Below, in pieces: positions 58,256 through 64,000 of a DNA stretch of 64,000 bases. The notes beneath the pieces are model-generated. The model was not told the origin of the DNA. It made no database searches and saw nothing but the letters and a program-made list of their open reading frames with translations. Positions within the stretch are counted from its first letter, which is position 1; every line of letters starts with the position of its first letter. Source of the stretch: Macrostomum hystrix (taxonomy: Eukaryota; Platyhelminthes; Macrostomidae); contig CATNEN010000038.1 in assembly GCA_950097015.1 (NCBI GenBank), positions 25,953,001-26,017,000 on the forward strand, given 5' to 3'. The translations under genes were made by a program, and so were the position numbers.

Positions 58256-61200
58256 ATGGCCTCCTACCGCTACTCGCTGGAGCAGACAGCTACAGCTGAG
58301 ACAGAACTAGGTGAGCGAAATCATTTTCGACTACCAAGCGATTTTGCCGCCCGTTTTTGAACCAAATAGGGGGAATTTCTCCCCTCCACTAAAAATGTTT
58401 TTTGCAGCGCCCGAATGCAACACAGCGTTGGGTGGTGACTGGTTGGTTGAAAGACTAGGCGAGGGTGTCCTGTGGTTGAGCTGCGCCTAATATTTTGGCT
58501 TGATCAGTGATATTAGATCATTTCACGTCAGGTGTCCATAGTGGCCTATTTCCACCTGTTGTAGCCCTTGGAGGTCCAGCAGTCCTTCTAGATAAAAGTA
58601 GGTGACCACCGAAGTCAGAGATGATGCAAAAACATTCGGGTGACATGCTGATAAGTTTTGAAAGCCTGGCAAGGCCGCACTAAGACACAATGCAAGTTTG
58701 TTTATAGGGGTGTATGAAATACACTAGCGCTTAAGCGAGGATAGGATATAGGAAAAATCCGATATTCGGCCAGAACCATTGAATATCTCGACGGTCTGAA
58801 GAGCTGGCGACTTGATTCTTGTTTCAGAAGATGTGCAACAAAAAATTGGCCCGTGTTCTTGAGTTTTGTGTGCTAATTGCGTTGCTACGTTCGGGTGCAG
58901 CACAAAAATGTCTCTTTGGTAGAAACCCCTTGGTATAGTTGCACTGTTAAACGAGTAGTACAGGTGACTCAGCTTTTCCGAGTTCTCTGCTTTATGCCTC
59001 CTCTTAGGAGTCAATAGTATTAATGTATTCGGATTAAAACTATTGAATGAGCATGGTGCTAGCTAGAATGCTAGAACTCAATATTTTACGAACAAGTTGA
59101 CGACGCACACGTGTTTTCTAGCGCCGACAACATTTATTCTTAGACGGATGTCTGTCTACCTACCCGGAGCTGTAAACATTGAAGCAAATAAATTTACTGC
59201 CTACGCCGGTTTTTTCTACAACAGAGAAATATCAAGTATTTGATTGGCTGTGGCCGCAGGCACAAGTCCTGTTTTATAGTCTTATCAACTTCCATATAGG
59301 GCAACTAAAAAACGACTTTGATACTAGCAGCTTTATCTAATTCCCACTCCAAATAGTTAGTATGTGTCCACTAGTCACTAGACAAACGTAACCAGAAATT
59401 TGAAGGAACAGCAAAAAGCACAAATATTTCTTATCAGTGTCTCACAGCCAGTACCAGAGTAAAGCGGAAAAAGTAATCATAAATTGAACTTTGCCCAGGT
59501 AATTTTGCAAAGCGTAGACGACCTTTTTGCTAGCTCTTGGTAATTTTTTTGTGAAGAGTTTAAGAGAGTTTGCGTAGTTCGTGCAAATAAGCCAAAGCCC
59601 TTTGACACCAGTACTTGGTGTTTGTATGTACTGTACTTGGCGCCAGTACATAAACCAAACCCCTCTTTGACACCTTTGGCGCCAGTACATAAACCAAACC
59701 CCTCTTTGACACCTCTCCGAGCCAACAAAATGAACTTATACCCGTTACACAATGTATTCTTGCAAACGCAAAGTACCCTATAGTACTCAGTTCGGCAGCA
59801 AGAATCTTTTTTCTTGTGAAATAGCCCAGCGCGCTTCATTCACGTACAAGTAGAGCATTGTGAACTTTGCGGTCATTATTTGCCCGCTAAAATCTAGATG
59901 AGCTGAGGCAAATCAAATGATAAACATTTTATGCTATGTTGCAATAGTATGTGTACCTTATGGGCGCGGCGCACAGAATGATCACGCATAGTGCCGAGGC
60001 TTACAAAACCCTTCCCTAAAAAAATCCCATGGCTTGAAGCCTGGGTTCCTAACCCACTGAACTTCCTCAAAGCCTGATCCCTTTCTAGCTTAGCCTCTAA
60101 GCATAGGCGACGAGTTTTGAAAAAAATGCACTCATAGCGGCGGGTTGGAAAATATATGCTCAGCTTTTGAGACGGACCGCGCGCACCGGGTAGGGGTCTC
60201 AAAATGAGAGACAACCCCCTCCCTATGCCAGTGAGCAGCCAATCTATTAAATCTCAAAACAGTCCCGCAGCAGATCGAACTCGAATAAGTGTACCCGTCC
60301 ACTGCTTTTCTCCAGCTACTAGACGACTACGGAGCTGTAAAATCTCAGAAAATAATTGGCGTCTATTGCAACAATATTATGAGTTCCATAAACTAATATT
60401 ACTATAGCAGGACATGCCAAAGACTTTTAATATCAGTTCCGGGCTACCGCGTAAGTTACATCCGGTACATTCTACTCGTAACTATCAATTTAGTCTGAGA
60501 AGCATTTTCGAAAGCCTTCGAAAACACTTTGAACTGCCCGTGCTATTTTGAGGTCAATTTAATTTATACACCTGACATTCTGTAGTAGGGCAATGTACTT
60601 TACACACCTGACATTCTGTAGTAGGGCAATGTACTTTACACACCTGACATTCTGTAGTAGGGCAATGTACTTTACACACCTGACATTCGGCAGTACGGCA
60701 ATGCACTTTACACACCTGACATTCTGTAGTAGGGCAATTTACAATTAAAATATCTGAAATTTATTAGGTTAATGTCCAATTCTCAGATGATATTCATACA
60801 GCTAGCGGTTTCCACCATTATTTCATACAGCAGAAAAGGAGGCAGCCGCTGCGGCAGCCGAGATTAAAATCGCCGCGGAGCCGGTGGACAATGAGAATGA
60901 GATCCAGTGCGATTGGATCTGCTGCAAGCCGAAGTTCTGCCAGTGGTTTGCCAGGCCGTCTTGTCTGCTAATCTGGCTCAGCGTCATCTCGTATGCTCAG
61001 GTGAGAAGTCATTTTTTCTATTCTACTCCTTATTCTGTTGTCATTTTTTCCTATTTTGCTTAAACTTTATTCCGTATCATTGGTGGTTGTAGCCTAGTGG
61101 TTAGAGCGCCGGAATCATGAATTGTAGGTGTAGAAAAAAAATTTTCTTATTATATCATTCAATAATGCTCAACAACAATTCAATTCTATTCGCCATGAAC

Positions 61201-63916
61201 TTTGCAGGGCATGCTTCTCAATGGCTTCCTAAACTCGGTGCTGACAAGCATTGAACGCAGATTTGATCTAGCCTCAGTTGAGACTGGTATGATAGCATCA
61301 ACCTATGACATTGGCGCCTGTCTAGCCATTGTGCCCATCACTTATTACGGTCGGAGGTACAGGCGAAGTCGTTTTATATCGATCGGGGCCCTGGTGGTAG
61401 CCACTGGCTCCTTCCTGTTCTCCAGTCCGTACTTCATAGCCGGCCGGTACGTGTATCAGTCGCAGATGGAGCCGCTCTGTTATCCGGACGGTGCCAGCTA
61501 TCCAGACTTCTGCGTCAAACAGAACCAGAACTATTTCAAATGGGTATTCTGGGCCGCGCAGCTGCTTCACGGCATGGGCGGCTCGCCATTTTTCACCCTG
61601 GCCGTGTCCTACCTGGACGACAATTTGTCAATAAAAGAATCCGGAATATTTCTTGGTAGGTGAATAGTTCGAAAATGTAGCTGTAGAAATTCGAACAGCT
61701 TCGATAGAATGGTGGGTGGCAGAGTGATCATGTAGTGCGTCTACCTTTTGTGCCAAGGTCCTTGAGCTCGAATTTGCGGCGAGGCAACATTCGTTTGTGG
61801 TACAGCCGTGGAGAGAAGGCTTTCATGCAATATCCTTATTTGAAGCCAATCTCCAAAAACGCATTGCAATGGTAGACTTACTGACGATGATAAAGTCAAG
61901 ACAGATGTACACACCTGTGTGTGTGCTCCGGAGTCAGCGGAATGTTTAGAAGAGCATTGCTTCCTTTTTCACTAGCTTCACCACTATCTGAGTTGAGAAT
62001 GACCACCCCGAACATTCAGGCCTGTACTACCTGATCGCCCTGGTTGGTCCGGCCAGCGGCTATCTACTCGGTGGCATCATCGTGAACATCTACGTTGACC
62101 TGGAGAAGCCCAAGGAGCTCAGTCCCGACGACACGAACCTCTGGGTCGGTGCCTGGTGGATTGGCTTCCTGATCTCGGGCTCGATCTCAGTCCTGGGCGT
62201 CCTGCCTATGTTCGGCTTCCCGAAGAGCTTCAGAGGCTCGGCTAAGAAGCGAGCGGCCAGGAAAGAGGAGAGCTACGGTGACTCAGCTCAACGCAGCGCC
62301 CAGCTGACTGTCACGATGAAAGACTTCCTGCCGACAGCCAGGATCATCTTCGGCATACCGACATTTGTCTGCCTGACCCTAGCTGGCACTGCGGCCAGCA
62401 TCACCATCACGGGCTTGGCGACGTTCGGCCCGAAGCTGATGCAGCAGTTCTTCCGCATGGCAGCCAGCACGGCAACGCTGACTATTGGCCTGGTGTCCGT
62501 GCCTTGCGGCGCCCTGGGCCTCTTCACCGGCGCCATGGTCATCAGATTCATCACAATGCCTGTTCAGCGGCTAATCTGGATGAATGTCGGCGCATCGGCG
62601 GCTGCTCTGGCATTGGTCAGCTCCTTCATAGTGCGCTGCAGTCCTCAACTGATGGCGGGTGTCACGGCGCCCTACCCGGAAGCGAAATTCTCAGCCGGTA
62701 TGGCGCCGAATTTTAATGCGCCCTGCAATTACAACTGCAGCTGCAAGCAGAACAAGTTCATGTTCGACCCGGTCTGCTCCGCTAACGGCGTGCTGCACTT
62801 TTCACCTTGCTTTGCTGGCTGTCAGGGCGGCAACGAATCGTTTGTGCTTGAAGGAGTGAGCTTTGGTTAACTTGTCTGGGATGAAATGTGTTTCCATAGG
62901 AATAAAACCCGATTAACTAGATTTCATTTGTTAGAAAATATATATGCCTGCAACAAACCAGAAAGATACTTAATAAACGGAATAGAAAGACACCTGTTAG
63001 ACCAGAAAGACACCTGTTAGACTTGAAAGACACCTGTTAGACTAGAAAGACACCTGTTAGACTAGAAAGACACCTGTTAGACTTAAAAGACACCTGTTAT
63101 ACTAGAAAGACACCTGTTATGCTAGAAAGACACCTGTTAGACTTAAAAGACACCTGTTATACTAGAAAGACACCTTTTATACTAGAAAGACACCTGTTAG
63201 ACTTGAAAGACACCTGTTAGACTAGAAAGACACCTGTTAGACTTAAAAGACACCTGTTAGACTAGAAAGACACCTGATAGACAAGAAAGACACCTGTTAG
63301 ACTAGAAAGACACCTGTTAGACTTAAAAGACACCTGTTATACTAGAAAGACACCTGTTATACTAAAAAGACACCTGATAGACAAGAAAGACACCTGTTAG
63401 ACTAGAAAGACACATGTAAGACTAAAAGGGCACCAGTTAGACTAAAAGACACCTGATAGACAAGAAAGACACCTGTTAGACTAGAAAGACACATGTAAGA
63501 CTAAAAGGACACCAGTTAGACTAAAAGACACCAGTTAGACTAAAAGACACCTGTTAGACTAGCAAGACACCTGTTAGACAGACTACTAAGACACCAGTTC
63601 AGAGAGGCAGGAAATGCACTTAAAAGATGAGAATTATATAAGAGAACATAAAAACGAAAAGAACATAAAACCTGTCGCCTACCTTCGTGACATTTCTTTG
63701 CATCCACCAAACCAAAACACCAATACAGAAGCGGTACTACTCCAACTGTTCCTGCATCTCCGGCAGCAAGCTAATTAACGGTCAGAACATATCGGCCGTG
63801 TCTGGCGATTGTCCCAGCACAGAGTGCACATCGGCCCCGCTATTCTTAGCTCTAGTTGGCTTCTTCATGTTTTTCATGTTTTTCATCACCATTCCAACAC
63901 TGCAGGCCATTATGCG
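58256..63916 (+). CDS. SLCO: Organic anion transporting polypeptide (SLCO/OATP), 5' part of gene
   Basis: Five exons join in phase: 58256-58310, 60834-61000 (or from 60831), 61208-61655, 62020-62855 and 63729-63916, giving 564 codons; the gene continues past the window. A cytosolic Ala/Glu-rich N-terminus precedes CLLIWLSVISYAQGMLLNGF (TM1) and SVLTSIERRFDL. The OATP superfamily signature WVGAWWIGFL is in exon 4, after GPASGYLLGG (TM4). Later come TLAGTAASITITGLATFGPK, then the cysteine-rich Kazal-like loop NYNCSCKQNKFMFDPVCSAN, with its last cysteines in exon 5 (YYSNCSCI, GDCPSTEC), and the next helix. It should be a plasma-membrane sodium-independent carrier of amphipathic organic anions; the substrate is not predictable. 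TM11-12 and the tail lie outside. Intron 1 is 2.5 kb; intron 4 holds a minisatellite. Confidence 0.92.
58311..60566. other. SLCO intron 1, mostly unique sequence
   Basis: No other gene is seen. A two-copy tandem repeat of about 39 bp (GGCGCCAGTACATAAACCAA...) is at 59640-59712. A minus-strand open stretch at 59894-60214 has no domain support. Confidence 0.5.
60567..60740. repeat. 36-bp tandem repeat, 5 copies
   Basis: The unit is CCTGACATTCTGTAGTAGGG followed by CAATGTACTTTACACA. It ends about 90 bp upstream of SLCO exon 2. It contains TGTCAGGTGT in reverse, as in the array at 1839-2542. Confidence 0.92.
61085..61128 (+). repeat. SINE-B head fragment
   Basis: TTGTAGCCTAGTGGTTAGAG with CGCCGGAATCATG is the A-box half of SINE-B. 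It breaks off before the B box, in SLCO intron 2. Confidence 0.6.
61711..61975 (+). mobile_element. Degraded SINE-A in SLCO intron 3
   Basis: Head GGTGGGTGGCAGAGTGATCA with GGTCCTTGAGCTCGAATTTG, then GGCGAGGCAACATTCGTTTG and ACAGATGTACACACCTGTGT. It ends 45 bp from exon 4. Confidence 0.75.
62985..63600. repeat. 20-bp minisatellite, about 31 copies
   Basis: The unit is AGACACCTGTTAGACTAGAA with ACTTAAAA, ATACTAG and ACAAG variants, in SLCO intron 4. It shares the 14-mer ACACCTGTTAGACT with the array at 32728-33985, 29 kb away. Confidence 0.95.
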
Positions 63917-64000
63917 GTGAGTGTAACTGAAACCGTCAATTATTAGAGCTACTATTTTTTGCAGCTTTCAAAAAAACTTTGAGCAAAGATAGCTCAAAGT

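Noticed and set aside
59894-60214. 106-codon minus-strand frame in SLCO intron 1
   Set aside because: No domain or splice context; the open length is within chance for this composition.

Overview
This window is nuclear DNA from an invertebrate animal. Genes are split by many short GT-AG introns, encode nervous-system and membrane proteins, and sit in AT-rich DNA crowded with SINEs, minisatellites and an LTR retrotransposon. The phylum cannot be fixed from sequence alone. All exon structures below were joined by hand from matching splice phases and protein-family continuity, not from transcripts.

Layout. 1-448 (-): the 5' end of an NMN adenylyltransferase gene running off the left edge. 449-9250: gene-free, AT-rich, with a 23-bp minisatellite and SINE fragments. 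9276-21057 (+): a nine-exon SLC6 glycine-transporter-like gene; its 7-kb first intron holds a BEL/Pao retrotransposon (10149-15675) in antisense orientation, with apparently identical LTRs and a 5-bp target duplication, and just beyond it a 586-bp SINE. 21792-22334 (-): a small polyglutamine/cysteine protein. 23598-39272 (-): a complete 14-exon ionotropic glutamate receptor (884 aa when joined), whose introns hold at least six tandem arrays, about seven SINEs and a hAT-type MITE. 42948-43313 (-): a two-helix neurensin/TMEM74-like protein. 45594-47474 (-) and 48249-50560 (+): two head-to-head genes encoding related proteins built from a 35-40-residue repeat ending in PAPRVRPEA, which I do not recognise. 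51718-53715 (-): a GT31 beta-1,3-glycosyltransferase. 54470-55489 (+): an intronless signal-anchored LamG-like protein. 58256-63916 (+): five exons of an organic-anion transporter (SLCO/OATP) that continues past the right edge.

Repeats. SINE-A (about 350 bp, tRNA-like head, TTA/AAT tail) has about 18 copies or fragments. SINE-B and another tRNA-headed family are present as short degenerate copies. SINE-C (about 585 bp, GC-rich, TAAG tail) has two copies with clear target duplications. SINE-A and SINE-C share their last bases before the tail, which suggests one mobilising LINE. Four separate minisatellites share an ACACCTG/CAGGTGT core. The genes do not form a pathway, although the glycine transporter, glutamate receptor and neurensin-like gene are all of neuronal type. 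The best candidate for something undescribed is the divergent pair of PAPRVRPEA-repeat genes.
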